This document shows, one piece after another, positions 33,073-42,979 of a DNA stretch of 64,000 bases. The position numbers and the translations under genes were made by a program. Where the stretch lies: assembly GCA_024707075.1 (NCBI GenBank), contig JANQAK010000004.1:248001-312000 (forward strand). Reading direction: 5' to 3'. Position 1 is the stretch's first letter. Each line of letters starts with the position of its first letter. A model generated the notes under the pieces. It searched no databases. It was not told the origin of the DNA and worked only from the letters and a program-made list of their open reading frames with translations. This DNA is from Afipia sp. (GTDB lineage: Bacteria > Pseudomonadota > Alphaproteobacteria > Rhizobiales > Xanthobacteraceae).

Positions 33073-34533
33073 CCTGCTCGCGTTTTGGCATAGGCGGCGA
33101 GCGCGCGCTCGCGTCCCGCCTTGTGATCCACGATGGGGTGCGGGTAGGTCTTGCCCAGCATGACCTCGGCGGCAGCCAATTCCACCGGTGTGGCTTCCCA
33201 AGGTTGATGGATCAATTTTGCCGGCAGTTGTGCCAGCTCCGGCACCCATTTCGCGACATAGGCGCCATCGGGATCGAATTTCTCGCCCTGCAGGATCGGA
33301 TTGAAGACGCGGAAGTAGGGCGCTGCATCCGCACCGGAGCCTGCGACCCATTGCCAGCTTGCAGGGTTGCTGGCGGGATCGGCGTCGACCAGCGTGTCCC
33401 AGAACCATGTCTCGCCGTCGCGCCAGTCGATAAGCAAATGTTTGACGAGGAACGATGCGACCACCATGCGGACGCGGTTATGCATGATGCCGGTGTGCCA
33501 GAGTTCGCGCATGCCCGCATCGACGATCGGATAGCCGGTCTGTCCGCATTGCCACGCACGCAGCGCCTTGGCATCACGCCTCCACGGAAACGCGTCGAAC
33601 GACGGCTGAAGATTTTTTTCGGCGAGGCGTGGATGATCGAACAGCAGATGCCGCGAGAATTCGCGCCAGCCAACTTCGCTCAAGAATTTTCCAACGTCGC
33701 TGGCGATGGCGGGTTTCCGGGCCGCTGCGAAATTCGCTGCGTGCCAAACTTGCCGGGGACTGATTTCGCCGAACCGCAAGTGCGGCGACAGGTGCGACGT
33801 GCCATCGCGATCAGGCCGGTCGCGCAATGTGGCGTAGCCCATGATCTTGTCGTCGAGGAAATCCTGCAGCCGCGCTTGCGCGGCGGCTTCGCCCGGTGTC
33901 CACGTCTTTCGTAGTCCTGTGGCCCAGTCGGGGTGTGTTGGCTCCAGATTCCATGACGCGAGGTCGTCGCCTGAAACAGGCGGACCGGCCTTCAGTGCCT
34001 TCGGTGCGGGCAGGGGGCGAAGCGGATCGCCGAGGTTCAAGACCCGTTTCCAGAACGGAGTGAACACGCGCAAGCCGCGGCTTTCCTTGGTGCGCAGGTT
34101 TGCTGGTCTCACCAACAGGTCGCTTGGAAAACTGTGCGCGGCGACACCGATGCCGCTCAGCGCTGCCCTGACGTCGCGCTCAACAGCGGCGGGTCCTGCA
34201 ATGTCGCTCTCGATCCAGTGGACAGCGGATGCATCAGCTTCCTGAGCAAGGGTTGGGAGGACGCGCGCGGCTGAACCACGGCGCAGCACGAGCGATTGGC
34301 CGCATGTCCTCGAGGCTGGCTTGCAGGCTGCGCAGGGATTGCGCAAGCCACCACCGCGAGGCGCCGCCCAGTGGTCGCCCATGGGGCGGCTTCAGGGGGG
34401 AACTCTCTTCGTCCAGCACATACAGGCAGATGACCGGCGCGCCGTTCTGCGCGGCGGCGTGAAGTGCCGGATGATCCGCGAGCCGGAGGTCGTCGCGGAA
34501 CCAGACGATGATCGAAGAGGCGGATGGTGACAT
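33069..34533 (-). pseudogene. phrB: Deoxyribodipyrimidine photolyase, frameshifted
   Basis: The N-terminal DNA-photolyase domain starts at ATG 34533 (IIVWFRDDLRLADHPAL) and stays in frame to SLEDM (34305). The next frame continues with GQSLVLRRGSAARVLPTLA through the FAD-binding domain, with HLSPHLRFGEISPRQVW, GWREFSRHLLFDHP, YPIVDAGMRELWHTGIMHNR and WFWDTLVDADPASNPASWQW, to the stop at 33069. Dropping one base at about 34297-34303 restores a normal 487-residue CPD photolyase of the FAD/MTHF type. All catalytic tryptophans and FAD residues visible are intact, so either inactivation is recent or the extra base is an assembly error. Confidence 0.85.
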
Positions 34534-34673
34534 GCCGTCACCATCGATGAATCAAACAGCCACTGCAAGACGCTGGCTGAACCGGTCCGTGGAACCGGAA
34601 CGATCGCGCGTGCGATCGGTAAAAGCGGGGAGGAACGCATCCACGATCCTTCCCGCATCGATTTGTCAGATCA

Positions 34674-35336
34674 TTAGGCCTTCGGCTGGGGGACGATCCG
34701 GAGATAGGGCTTCGGCGCTTTCCAGCCGCCGGGATAAATCGTCTTGGCCTCATCATCCGAGACTGAACCGGCGATGATGACGTCTTCGCCCTGTTTCCAG
34801 TCAGCCGGTGTCGCGACGCGATGCTTGGCGGTGAGTTGCAGCGAGTCGATCACGCGCAAAATCTCGTCGAAGTTGCGTCCGGTGGTCATTGGATAGACCA
34901 GCACCAGCTTGATCTTCTTGTCGGGGCCGATGATGAACACGGTGCGGACCGTGGCGTTATCGGCGGCGGTGCGGCCGTCAGCGCCGCCCGAGGTGTCCGC
35001 AGGGAGCATGTTGTAGAGCTTCGCCACCTTCAGGTCGGTGTCGCCCACCATCGGGTAGTTCGGCGCGTAGCCTTGGGTCTCTTTGATGTCCGCGCTCCAC
35101 TTCTCATGCCGGTCGACAGGGTCCACGCTCAGCCCGAGCAGTTTGACGCCGCGCTTGTCGAATTCGGGTTTCAGCCGTGCCAGCGTGCCGAGTTCGGTGG
35201 TGCAGACGGGCGTGAAATCCTTCGGGTGCGAGAACAGCATGGCCCAGCTGTTGCCGATCCAGTCATGAAAGTGGATGCGTCCCTCAGTGGTATCCGCCTC
35301 GAAATCGGGCGCTACAGCGCCAATCTGGAGTGTCAT
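34674..35336 (-). CDS. 1-Cys peroxiredoxin (Prx6 type)
   Basis: This 220-residue protein has the peroxidatic site FSHPKDFTPVCTTELG near residue 45, and the long C-terminal domain of the Prx6 group (VATPADWKQGEDVIIAGSV). No resolving cysteine of the 2-Cys type is visible. It reduces H2O2 and organic hydroperoxides in the cytoplasm and complements KatG at 19496. It diverges from the 35730 gene with a 390-base region between. Confidence 0.93.
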   Translation of the reverse strand: MTLQIGAVAPDFEADTTEGRIHFHDWIGNSWAMLFSHPKDFTPVCTTELGTLARLKPEFDKRGVKLLGLSVDPVDRHEKWSADIKETQGYAPNYPMVGDTDLKVAKLYNMLPADTSGGADGRTAADNATVRTVFIIGPDKKIKLVLVYPMTTGRNFDEILRVIDSLQLTAKHRVATPADWKQGEDVIIAGSVSDDEAKTIYPGGWKAPKPYLRIVPQPKA

Positions 35337-35729
35337 CGGTCCGGCCTCATATCCTTAGAGTTACAAAGAAAAATCGATGTCAGGGGTATAACCGGCAAGA
35401 AGCAAAAACGAAACCGGATGACGAAAAGGACAAGATCCTTCTCGTTCGTCCCGGCATTTCAGAAATCCCTGCTGTCGTGACGCCGGTTGCTGAAACACCA
35501 CGATTACCACCGATTCATCGTTATGGCGCTCACTTTTCCGGAATGCCCTGAATTTGACTTTGATGCGCCCCACCGCCGCCGGTTCCCGCTGTCATTTCCT
35601 CGAACCCCGCGGACGGTCAGTGCGACCAATCCGCAACCATAACGGAAAGAAGCGATCTCCGAATCGCTTTCTTAACGCTTCGTTTAGACCCGCGTGAAAA
35701 TGCTGCGGGACACAAAAGAGAAAAGTAAC
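35337..35729. other. Divergent intergenic region, nothing recognised
   Basis: No supported gene, RNA or repeat. It must contain promoters for the peroxiredoxin gene and the rightward 35730 gene. Confidence 0.4.
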
Positions 35730-36326
35730 ATGACGTCCGCCTCGATCATCTCGAACGCACCGCTTTCCGAACTGATTCGGAAAATCGAAACCAGCTTCAC
35801 CGCAGACCGCGATGTCTCTGCTTCCGCGCTCGCCTTTGTGCGCGATGGCGTGATCACGGGCGAGGGGCCGACAACTGCCGGCCGCGTTCATTTCTCCCGG
35901 ATGCTGGATGCGCATGACGCAGCCTGGTGCGCACGCATCCTCACAGCGGCGGCGAACGCCAACGAGCCCGTCAGCCGGGCCGAAGCCGAAACCCTTTTCG
36001 AGATCAACGATGCCGCGTCCGAACGCAGCGATGATGGCCGCTTCGACGATCTTTTCGCCAAGGCGATCGTGCATCACGCGGCTGCCGCTTCCGGCCTGCC
36101 GGTGCCGCCGCGCTCTGTTGCGCTGTCGCCGGACACCGCGATTGAAAGCTGGGCGCCCACCACCGCTATCGGTGTCAATACCGAAGTGCTGGAGTGGATC
36201 GCGAGCCAGATGCGCGGCAAGCGCCGCAGCAACCTCGCGCTGAAGGCGCTGGTTGCCACCCTGATCGGCGCGGCGACCCTGCCGCTCGCGCAGACGCTGC
36301 CGAACTTTCTCGACCTCGGAATGTAA
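35730..36326 (+). CDS. Hypothetical protein with C-terminal membrane helix
   Basis: This codes 198 residues from ATG 35730, preceded by AGAGAAAAG; an upstream GTG at 35694 is in frame. The body is acidic and helical (EPVSRAEAETLFEINDAA). A basic patch MRGKRRSNLALKAL precedes one hydrophobic helix (VATLIGAATLPLAQTLP), so a tail-anchored topology is likely. No family is recognised. It is convergent, 18 bases apart, with the phosphodiesterase-like gene. Confidence 0.5.
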   Translation: MTSASIISNAPLSELIRKIETSFTADRDVSASALAFVRDGVITGEGPTTAGRVHFSRMLDAHDAAWCARILTAAANANEPVSRAEAETLFEINDAASERSDDGRFDDLFAKAIVHHAAAASGLPVPPRSVALSPDTAIESWAPTTAIGVNTEVLEWIASQMRGKRRSNLALKALVATLIGAATLPLAQTLPNFLDLGM

Positions 36327-36344
36327 GACGAAGAGCGGCGGGCG

Positions 36345-38219
36345 CTATTTCGCGCCTGCCGTCTTCACAGCCTCCGGAAGGCCAACCGTGCGTCCCGGAA
36401 ATCCCGCCACATCGAAATAACGCTGGTTCAGCACGCGCTGGAATTGCAGCACGGTGCGCAGGCCGTTGGCCGCAGGCGCTCCTGAGATCGTGCCAGTAAA
36501 GCCCTTCGGCGTGACGCCATTCGGCATGGCTTCCGTCATCACCCGGCCGATCAGCGAGCCGTTGGCCTTGCGATTGAGACCAAGCAGCTTCGCAGCAGTA
36601 ATGCCGACGTCAGCGTTGCTCACCGGCAGTTCGTTGACGAACCCCGCTTTGAAATCGGGGCCGATTGCCGCCATGAAATTCATGGTGTCGCCGCGGCTGA
36701 AACTGCCGTGCATGCCCTGGCCCTGCCGCAGCACGGTGTCGGCGATTTCCACCGAACACAGCGTCGGCTCATCGCAGCCGGTGGAATAGGAGCGGAAGTT
36801 CACGACGATGGCCGGATGCGGCGTCACCGCCTTGCCCTTCAGGCTGAGCAGTGAGAGCGGCAGCGTGCCGGGGAAGCGTCCGAGGCTGTCTTCCACGAAG
36901 ATGCCGCTGACATAGTCCTGTTCCAGCAGCACCTTCACGGTGCGGCCCGCCAGCTTGCGGTCGCCGTTCGGCAGATAGATCAGATCGGAGCCGCCGTTGG
37001 TGGCGACGACGAGATCGGGTTTCAGCGGATTCTTGCCGAGCAGGCCGTTGCCTGCCTTGGGATAGGCATTGGCGCCGACGGCTGCGTTCTTGTCGTTCGG
37101 ATCAAACAGCGGCAGGTCCAGCGTCTTGGACAGATCGAGCGCGAGGAAACCGAGCGGCAGGAAACCTGCGGGCGTGTCGGGGTAGGTATTCTTCACCGTC
37201 GGACTGGTCTTGCTCTCCTTCGAGATGGTCGAGAAGCCATGATCGGCCGAGACGATGATGTTGGTTGAAGCCGTGAGGCCGAGATCGTCGAGCGCCTTGC
37301 GCAGTTGCGCGAGATTGTTGTCGGCGTTCCTGATCGCGGCAAGCGACGTCGGCCCGTTGATGCCGGGCGTCACGCTGTTGAGGCTGTCACCCTGATTATG
37401 CTGGGTGCCATCCGGATCGCGCGACCAGAACACCAGCACGAACGGCTTGTTGCGCGCCTTGAACATCGGCAGCACGACCTTGCTCGCGACATCGGCGAGA
37501 TATTCCTGTTGCTTGACGTTGGCGGCGACGGTGCCCGGCGTCTTGGCGTCGCCGGCCTTGCCGTTATCCCCGCGGCCGGGTGTGGCGGCCGGAAGACTGG
37601 CCGCTGCCAGCGCGGCCTTCATCTCGTCGGAAAGCGGAATGCCAATTAGCTTGCCGTCCTTTTCGACCGCGCCGGTCTGGTCGTCGATGGTGATGGTCTT
37701 GGTGCCGGTCCGTTCGGTGTGGTCGAACAAAAACGTCGGGCCGACCTTGCCGATGGCCGCGGTGCTGAACCCGGCCTCGCGCGCGGCCTTCAGCAGGGTT
37801 TCCTCGTTGAGATAGTCGCCGTTGAACTCCTTATCGACCTCGCCCAGAATCTGGTCATGTTCGATGAACGGCACGACCGTGCCCATCTGGCTCGGTACCG
37901 ACGTCACCGGATGGCCGGTATAGATCGAGTTGCTGAACGTGCCGGTGTCGCCGAGGTAGTGTCCCGTGGACATGCCCGACGCATTGGCCATGGTGAAGGT
38001 TGGAAACAGCGAATGGGGATTCTTGAAGTTCACGCCCTTGTCGCGCAGGGCCGCCATGGCTGGCGCGGTTTCAGGGGTCACCTTGAGCGCCCGGAGCCCG
38101 TCCGGAACGAACAGAATCAGGTTGCGGGGCTGGTTGTTTTGAGCGAAAGCCAAGGTCGGCAGACCGGACGATGACAACGCCAGAAAACCGATGCAAAACA
38201 GAGGAATGGTGCGGCGCAT
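36345..38219 (-). CDS. Secreted alkaline phosphatase-superfamily enzyme (phosphodiesterase/NPP-like)
   Basis: The 624-residue protein has a signal peptide (MRRTIPLFCIGFLALSSSG, cleavage near AFA). The metal-binding strand LILFVPDGLRA is followed about 40 residues later by SLFPTFTMANASGMSTGHYL, the threonine nucleophile region of nucleotide pyrophosphatase/phosphodiesterases. Metal ligands appear again in FWSRDPDGTQHNQGD and IIVSADHGFSTI, and late in GMHGSFSRGDTMNFMA. Substrates may be nucleotides or phosphate esters in the periplasm. It is divergent from pccA. Confidence 0.85.
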   Translation of the reverse strand: MRRTIPLFCIGFLALSSSGLPTLAFAQNNQPRNLILFVPDGLRALKVTPETAPAMAALRDKGVNFKNPHSLFPTFTMANASGMSTGHYLGDTGTFSNSIYTGHPVTSVPSQMGTVVPFIEHDQILGEVDKEFNGDYLNEETLLKAAREAGFSTAAIGKVGPTFLFDHTERTGTKTITIDDQTGAVEKDGKLIGIPLSDEMKAALAAASLPAATPGRGDNGKAGDAKTPGTVAANVKQQEYLADVASKVVLPMFKARNKPFVLVFWSRDPDGTQHNQGDSLNSVTPGINGPTSLAAIRNADNNLAQLRKALDDLGLTASTNIIVSADHGFSTISKESKTSPTVKNTYPDTPAGFLPLGFLALDLSKTLDLPLFDPNDKNAAVGANAYPKAGNGLLGKNPLKPDLVVATNGGSDLIYLPNGDRKLAGRTVKVLLEQDYVSGIFVEDSLGRFPGTLPLSLLSLKGKAVTPHPAIVVNFRSYSTGCDEPTLCSVEIADTVLRQGQGMHGSFSRGDTMNFMAAIGPDFKAGFVNELPVSNADVGITAAKLLGLNRKANGSLIGRVMTEAMPNGVTPKGFTGTISGAPAANGLRTVLQFQRVLNQRYFDVAGFPGRTVGLPEAVKTAGAK

Positions 38220-38386
38220 GGGGGACTCGCTGTGACGGATTTGCCGGTCAACGCAGCTATGCCGGGCGGTAGCTTGGTGTAGTAAATGTCCGCGACAGAA
38301 TTGTTACAACTAGCCGTGCATGCCAAATTGCGGTTGAAGGCATTCCAGCCCGAATCCCGCCTTTCCCTTAAGGTCCAGATCGCTTC

Positions 38387-40402
38387 ATGTTCAAAAAGAT
38401 ACTGATCGCCAATCGCGGCGAAATCGCTTGCCGGGTCATCAAGACCGCGCGCCGCATGGGCATCAAGACGGTCGCCGTCTATTCGGAGGCCGACCGCGAT
38501 GCGCTCCATGTCGAGATGGCCGATGAGGCCGTCTTCATCGGGCCGCCGCAGGCCGCCGAGAGCTATCTCGTGATGGAGAAGATCATCGAGGCCTGCCGCC
38601 AGACCGGCGCGGAGGCCGTGCATCCCGGCTACGGCTTTCTGTCGGAGCGTGAAGCATTTCCGCGCGCGCTCGAAGCGGCTGGCATCGTGTTCATCGGCCC
38701 CAACCCGGGCGCGATCGCCGCGATGGGCGACAAGATCGAATCCAAGAAGGCCGCGGCCAAGGCGAAGGTCTCCACCGTTCCCGGCCACCTCGGTGTGATC
38801 GAGGACGACAAGCATGCCGTCAAGATCGCGGACGAGATCGGCTATCCGGTGATGATCAAGGCATCGGCCGGCGGCGGCGGCAAGGGTATGCGCATCGCGC
38901 ATTCGAAATCCGAAGTTGCGGAAGGCTTCGGTCTTGCCAAGGCGGAAGCGAAATCATCATTCGGCGACGACCGCGTATTCATTGAGAAGTTCATCGTCGA
39001 TCCGCGCCACATCGAAATCCAGGTGCTCGGCGACAAGCACGGCAATGTCATCTATCTCGGCGAGCGCGAATGTTCGATCCAGCGCCGCAATCAGAAGGTG
39101 ATAGAGGAAGCGCCGTCACCGCTGCTCGACGAGGCCACCCGCCGCAAGATGGGCGAGCAGGCGGTCGCACTGGCGAAGGCCGTGAACTACGATTCCGCCG
39201 GCACGGTTGAATTCGTCGCCGGTCAGGACAAGAGCTTCTTCTTCCTTGAAATGAACACGCGCCTCCAGGTCGAGCATCCGGTGACGGAGATGATCACCGG
39301 CATTGATCTGGTCGAGCAGATGATCCGTAGCGCCGCCGGCGAAAAGCTCAAGCTCGCGCAGAAGGATGTCACGCTCACCGGCTGGGCCGTCGAGTCGCGC
39401 GTTTACGCCGAAGATCCGTTCCGCAATTTCCTGCCGTCGATCGGCCGGCTCGTGAAGTATCGTCCGCCGGCGGAGAGCAAGGTGGACGACATCACCGTGC
39501 GCAACGACACCGGCGTGCAGGAAGGTGGCGAGATTTCGATCTACTACGATCCGATGATCGCCAAGCTCGTCACCCACGCACCGTCGCGTGCCGCCGCCAT
39601 CGAGGCACAGTCGAACGCGCTCGACGCGTTCTACATCGACGGCATTCGCCACAACATTCCGTTCCTGTCGGCGCTGATGAATCATCCGCGCTGGCGCGAG
39701 GGCAACCTCTCGACCGGCTTCATCGCCGAGGAATTTCCGAAGGGCTTCGGTCCGCGCACGCCAGAAGGCGAGACCGCGCACCGGATCGCCGCGGTCGCAG
39801 CCGCGGTCGATCATATCCTTGGCGAACGCAAGCGGCAGATTTCCGGCCAGTTGAATGGCCGCGCCGTGTCGCGCGAACGCCGCCGCGCGGTCTGGCTCGA
39901 CCGCAATGAAGTGCCGCTGGAAGTCGCGCGCGACGGCGAGGGGATCGTCGTTCGGCTGGTCGCCCCCGATGGCCAGCTCGGCAATCCGGTGAAGCTGTTC
40001 TCGAACTGGAAGCCGGGCGATCCGGTCTGGCAGGGCAGCATCGCAGGTCATCCGGTGGCTGTGCAGGTCAGGCCTATGCCGAACGGTTTCCGGCTGATCT
40101 ATCAGGGTTACGAGTTGCCGGTGCAGGTGTTCACGGACACCGAAGCGGCGGCGGCGCGCCTGATGCCGGTCACGTCGGCCGCCGACACCGGCAAGAAGGT
40201 GCTGTGTCCGATGCCGGGTCTGGTGGTGTCGATTGCGGTGACCGAGGGGCAGGACGTCAAGGTGGGCGAAACGCTTGCGGTCATCGAAGCGATGAAGATG
40301 CAGAACGTGCTGCGTGCCGAGCGCGACGGTGTGGTCAAGAAGATCGCTGCCACGCCGGGCGCGACGCTGGCCGTGGACGCATTGATCCTCGAATTTGCAT
40401 GA
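38387..40402 (+). CDS. pccA: Acetyl/propionyl-CoA carboxylase alpha subunit (biotin carboxylase plus BCCP)
   Basis: The 671-residue protein has a biotin carboxylase N-domain (MFKKILIANRGEIACRVI), the ATP-grasp glycine loop KASAGGGGKGMRIAHS and EMNTRLQVEHPVTEMITG. A middle BT region follows, then a C-terminal biotinyl domain with VIEAMKMQNVLRAE, whose lysine carries biotin. It carboxylates biotin with bicarbonate and ATP. The beta (carboxyltransferase) partner is not adjacent; only a 3' fragment of such a gene is seen, at 331-474. Propionyl-CoA to methylmalonyl-CoA is the likely reaction. Confidence 0.93.
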   Translation: MFKKILIANRGEIACRVIKTARRMGIKTVAVYSEADRDALHVEMADEAVFIGPPQAAESYLVMEKIIEACRQTGAEAVHPGYGFLSEREAFPRALEAAGIVFIGPNPGAIAAMGDKIESKKAAAKAKVSTVPGHLGVIEDDKHAVKIADEIGYPVMIKASAGGGGKGMRIAHSKSEVAEGFGLAKAEAKSSFGDDRVFIEKFIVDPRHIEIQVLGDKHGNVIYLGERECSIQRRNQKVIEEAPSPLLDEATRRKMGEQAVALAKAVNYDSAGTVEFVAGQDKSFFFLEMNTRLQVEHPVTEMITGIDLVEQMIRSAAGEKLKLAQKDVTLTGWAVESRVYAEDPFRNFLPSIGRLVKYRPPAESKVDDITVRNDTGVQEGGEISIYYDPMIAKLVTHAPSRAAAIEAQSNALDAFYIDGIRHNIPFLSALMNHPRWREGNLSTGFIAEEFPKGFGPRTPEGETAHRIAAVAAAVDHILGERKRQISGQLNGRAVSRERRRAVWLDRNEVPLEVARDGEGIVVRLVAPDGQLGNPVKLFSNWKPGDPVWQGSIAGHPVAVQVRPMPNGFRLIYQGYELPVQVFTDTEAAAARLMPVTSAADTGKKVLCPMPGLVVSIAVTEGQDVKVGETLAVIEAMKMQNVLRAERDGVVKKIAATPGATLAVDALILEFA

Positions 40403-40409
40403 GGGTTAT

Positions 40410-41273
40410 ATGCTGCCGCAGGAGAAGCGTGAAGCATTCCGGGCGATCCTGTCAGGCCGCGATGTTATCCGTCCAGGGTCGGTTTACGATCCGATCTCGG
40501 CGCGCATCGCCGAAGATGTCGGCTTCGAACTCGGACTGCTCGGCGGCTCCGCCGCATCGCTGACGATTCTCGGCGACCCGGACCTGCTTCTGATCACGCT
40601 GTCGGAACTAGCCGAACAGGTGCGGCGCATCTGCCGCGCCGGAAACATTCCGCTGCTGGTCGATGCCGACCACGGCTACGGCAATGCGCTCAACGTCCGC
40701 CGCACCGTGCAGGAACTTGAAGCCGCCGGCGCTGCCGGTCTCACCATCGAGGATACGCTGCTGCCGCAGGCCTACGGGCAGGCCAAGCCGCAGGTCATTT
40801 CCATCGACGAAGGTGTCGGCAAGATGAAGGCGGCGCTCGATGGCCGCTCGGACCCGTCGCTTGTCATTGTAGGCCGCACAGGTGCTGCATCGATCACCAA
40901 CAACGACGACACGGTGGCGCGCGCCAAGGCTTATGAATCAGCGGGCGTCGATGCGCTGTTCTTCACCGGCTTGAAAACCCGCGCCGAATTGCAGGCCATC
41001 GCCGCCGCGACGAAATTGCCGATCATCATGGGCAGCGCCGACGGCGAACTGGCGGATATGGTGTTTCTCGCCAGCCAGCGCGTGCGCGTCGCCAATCAGG
41101 GCCACGCGCCGATCGCAGCGGCGATACAGGCGGTCTATGAAACGCAGAAGGCGCTGCGCGAGGGTGTTGCGCCAAAGGATCTGAAAGGACTGCCGTCCTC
41201 CGATCTGACCAATCGTGTCATGCGTGACGCCGCCATGAAAGCGCGCAGCGCGGATTTTCTGGGATTGAAGTAA
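40410..41273 (+). CDS. Oxaloacetate decarboxylase-like protein of the isocitrate lyase/PEP mutase superfamily
   Basis: The 287-residue protein starts at ATG 40410 with GAGGG upstream. The family pattern is FELGLLGGSAASLTILGDPD, PLLVDADHGYGNALNVRRTV, AGLTIEDTLLP, VGRTGAA. This is the PA4872-type subgroup, characterised as oxaloacetate decarboxylase and lacking the lyase loop. It begins 7 bases after pccA and is probably co-transcribed, which suggests a role in C3/C4 acid balance. The exact substrate remains inference. Confidence 0.82.
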   Translation: MLPQEKREAFRAILSGRDVIRPGSVYDPISARIAEDVGFELGLLGGSAASLTILGDPDLLLITLSELAEQVRRICRAGNIPLLVDADHGYGNALNVRRTVQELEAAGAAGLTIEDTLLPQAYGQAKPQVISIDEGVGKMKAALDGRSDPSLVIVGRTGAASITNNDDTVARAKAYESAGVDALFFTGLKTRAELQAIAAATKLPIIMGSADGELADMVFLASQRVRVANQGHAPIAAAIQAVYETQKALREGVAPKDLKGLPSSDLTNRVMRDAAMKARSADFLGLK

Positions 41274-41294
41274 TATCGTCATCGGAGTTGTTCG

Positions 41295-41591
41295 ATGAGC
41301 GTCATCCGCCACATCATCGTTCGAGGCAAGGTTCAGGGCGTCGGATACCGTGCCTGGATCACCGGCGAAGCCGAGGCGCGCGGTCTCGCGGGATGGGCGC
41401 GCAACCGGAAGGACGGCACGGTGGAAGCCGTGCTGTCGGGTCGGCAAGATGCCGTCGATGCGCTGATCGCGAAATGCCAATTCGGTCCCGGCATGGCGCG
41501 CGTTAGCCGCGTCGATGACGGACCGGCTGGCGAGGAGATGCTGATGTTGCGCACGCCCGGTGAACGATTCTCGGTGCTGCCGACGATCTGA
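41295..41591 (+). CDS. acyP: Acylphosphatase
   Basis: The 98-residue protein has the signature GKVQGVGYRAWITGEAEARG, with the catalytic arginine in GYRAW. The second motif is GWARNRKDGTVEAVLSG, with the catalytic asparagine. It hydrolyses acyl-phosphates. It is separated by 21 bases from the upstream gene and is probably the last gene of the pccA operon. It is convergent with lipB, 8 bases apart. Confidence 0.93.
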   Translation: MSVIRHIIVRGKVQGVGYRAWITGEAEARGLAGWARNRKDGTVEAVLSGRQDAVDALIAKCQFGPGMARVSRVDDGPAGEEMLMLRTPGERFSVLPTI

Positions 41592-41599
41592 GGCCGAGA

Positions 41600-42337
41600 T
41601 CAGACGGCCAGTTCGTCCGCGGCGGTTTTTACTGGCCCGAAAATATCCGCGAAAGCCTGCTTCAGCGCCACGTCCACATCGTCCATCGTCACCGGCAGAC
41701 CGAGATCGACAAGGCTGGTCACGCCATAGCGCGGATCGCCGACCCCACAAGGTACGATGCCCGAGAAGTGCGTGAGGTCCGGCTCGACATTGATCGAGAT
41801 GCCGTGCAGCGAGACCCAGCGCTTCAGCCGCACGCCGATCGCGCCGATCTTGTCCTCGTAGGCGGGGCCTTTCTCGGGACGGGCCACCCAGACGCCGACG
41901 CGGTCCTCGCGCCGCTCGCCGCGCACGTTGAAGGCGGCGAGGGTGCGGATGGTGAACTGCTCCAGGCTGGCGACGTAGGCCCGCACATCAGGCCGGCGGC
42001 GCTTGAGATCGAGCATCAGATAGACCACCCGCTGTCCGGGGCCGTGATAGGTAAACTGCCCGCCGCGCCCGGTCGCGAACACCGGAAAGCGAGCGTCGAT
42101 CAGGTCTTCGGCCTTTGCGCTGGTACCCGAGGTGTAGAGCGGGGGATGTTCCAGCAGCCAAATCAGCTCCGATCCGTTGCCTGCGGCAATGTCCGCAGCC
42201 CGCTTCTCCATGACCTCGACGGCCTCCTCATAGGCGACGGGCGAGTCGGCCACCCGCCACTCGGCAGGGGAGCCGGATCGTGGAAAAAACGACGTCAAAG
42301 CAAGGTCTTCGCGGCGCTCCGGGAGTGTATTAACCAT
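41600..42337 (-). CDS. lipB: Octanoyl-[ACP]:protein octanoyltransferase LipB
   Basis: This codes 245 residues from ATG 42337; an in-frame ATG at 42370 would overlap the promoter of the next gene. Motifs are [34 protein letters not shown], the lysine strand [18 protein letters not shown], and [10 protein letters not shown] with the acyl-accepting cysteine. It transfers octanoate to the E2 lipoyl domain in lipoate synthesis. It is divergent from the FliN-like gene. Confidence 0.95.
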   Translation of the reverse strand: MVNTLPERREDLALTSFFPRSGSPAEWRVADSPVAYEEAVEVMEKRAADIAAGNGSELIWLLEHPPLYTSGTSAKAEDLIDARFPVFATGRGGQFTYHGPGQRVVYLMLDLKRRRPDVRAYVASLEQFTIRTLAAFNVRGERREDRVGVWVARPEKGPAYEDKIGAIGVRLKRWVSLHGISINVEPDLTHFSGIVPCGVGDPRYGVTSLVDLGLPVTMDDVDVALKQAFADIFGPVKTAADELAV

Positions 42338-42375
42338 TGGGTAACCATATTCGTGCTGATCTGTATCCATCGTTC

Positions 42376-42639
42376 ATGTGTGGGTTTCAGATCAAAGTGG
42401 CAACTCTCGATAACGTCTCGGTCGATCTCATGGTGGTGCTCGGAACCACCTCGATGCCCGTCCATCAGGTGATGCGGCTCAGCCGCGGCGCCATCATCGA
42501 ACTCGACGCGACCGAGCAGGATGAGGTCAGGGTGCTGGCCAACAACCTGCCGATCGCCAGCGGCGTCGTGGTCGTCAACCGCAACCGCATCGCGGTCGAA
42601 GTCAAGCAAATGTTGCCCCGGACACCGGACCACAGATAG
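42376..42639 (+). CDS. FliN/SpoA-domain protein (orphan)
   Basis: This codes 87 residues from ATG 42376. It is essentially one SpoA domain: VDLMVVLGTTSMPVHQVMRL, GAIIELDATEQDEVRVLANN, GVVVVNRNRIAVEVKQML. This is the C-terminal domain of the flagellar switch protein FliN or its type III secretion homologue SctQ. The N-terminal part is missing, and no flagellar or secretion genes lie nearby, so it is an orphan paralogue. The switch-complex role is inferred from family. Confidence 0.75.
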   Translation: MCGFQIKVATLDNVSVDLMVVLGTTSMPVHQVMRLSRGAIIELDATEQDEVRVLANNLPIASGVVVVNRNRIAVEVKQMLPRTPDHR

Positions 42640-42749
42640 TCCGGAAAGCCTTTGCCTGTTAGGCGCCAAGGCCTTGTCCCTCCATCCTCGATTTGTTACA
42701 TGGGCGCCGTTGATCCCGCGCCGGGTGCGAATCCGGGGCCGATCTTTCA

Positions 42750-42834
42750 GCGCTCGTGGCGGAATTGGTAGACGCGCTGCCTTGAGGTGGCAGTGAGTAA
42801 AATCGTGGGGGTTCGAGTCCCTCCGAGCGCACCA
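42750..42834 (+). tRNA. tRNA-Leu (anticodon GAG)
   Basis: The 85-base gene has acceptor GCGCTCG/CGAGCGC, a D arm with GGCGGAATTGGTAGACGC, anticodon arm CTGCC/GGCAG around the loop TTGAGGT, a long variable arm typical of leucine tRNAs, GGTTCGAGTCC in the T arm, and encoded CCA at 42832-42834. Confidence 0.95.
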
Positions 42835-42979
42835 CCTCAAAAATCCTGTTTGATTTCGTTGCTGTTTTTAGCTTTCGCCGACGCTCATGGTCCCTTGGCG
42901 ATCGCCCGGTCAGCGGCAGGACCGTGGCGCGTGTGTGCGTTCCAGGCTGATACTTGATCCGGCCCGCTTCATGGGCTGG

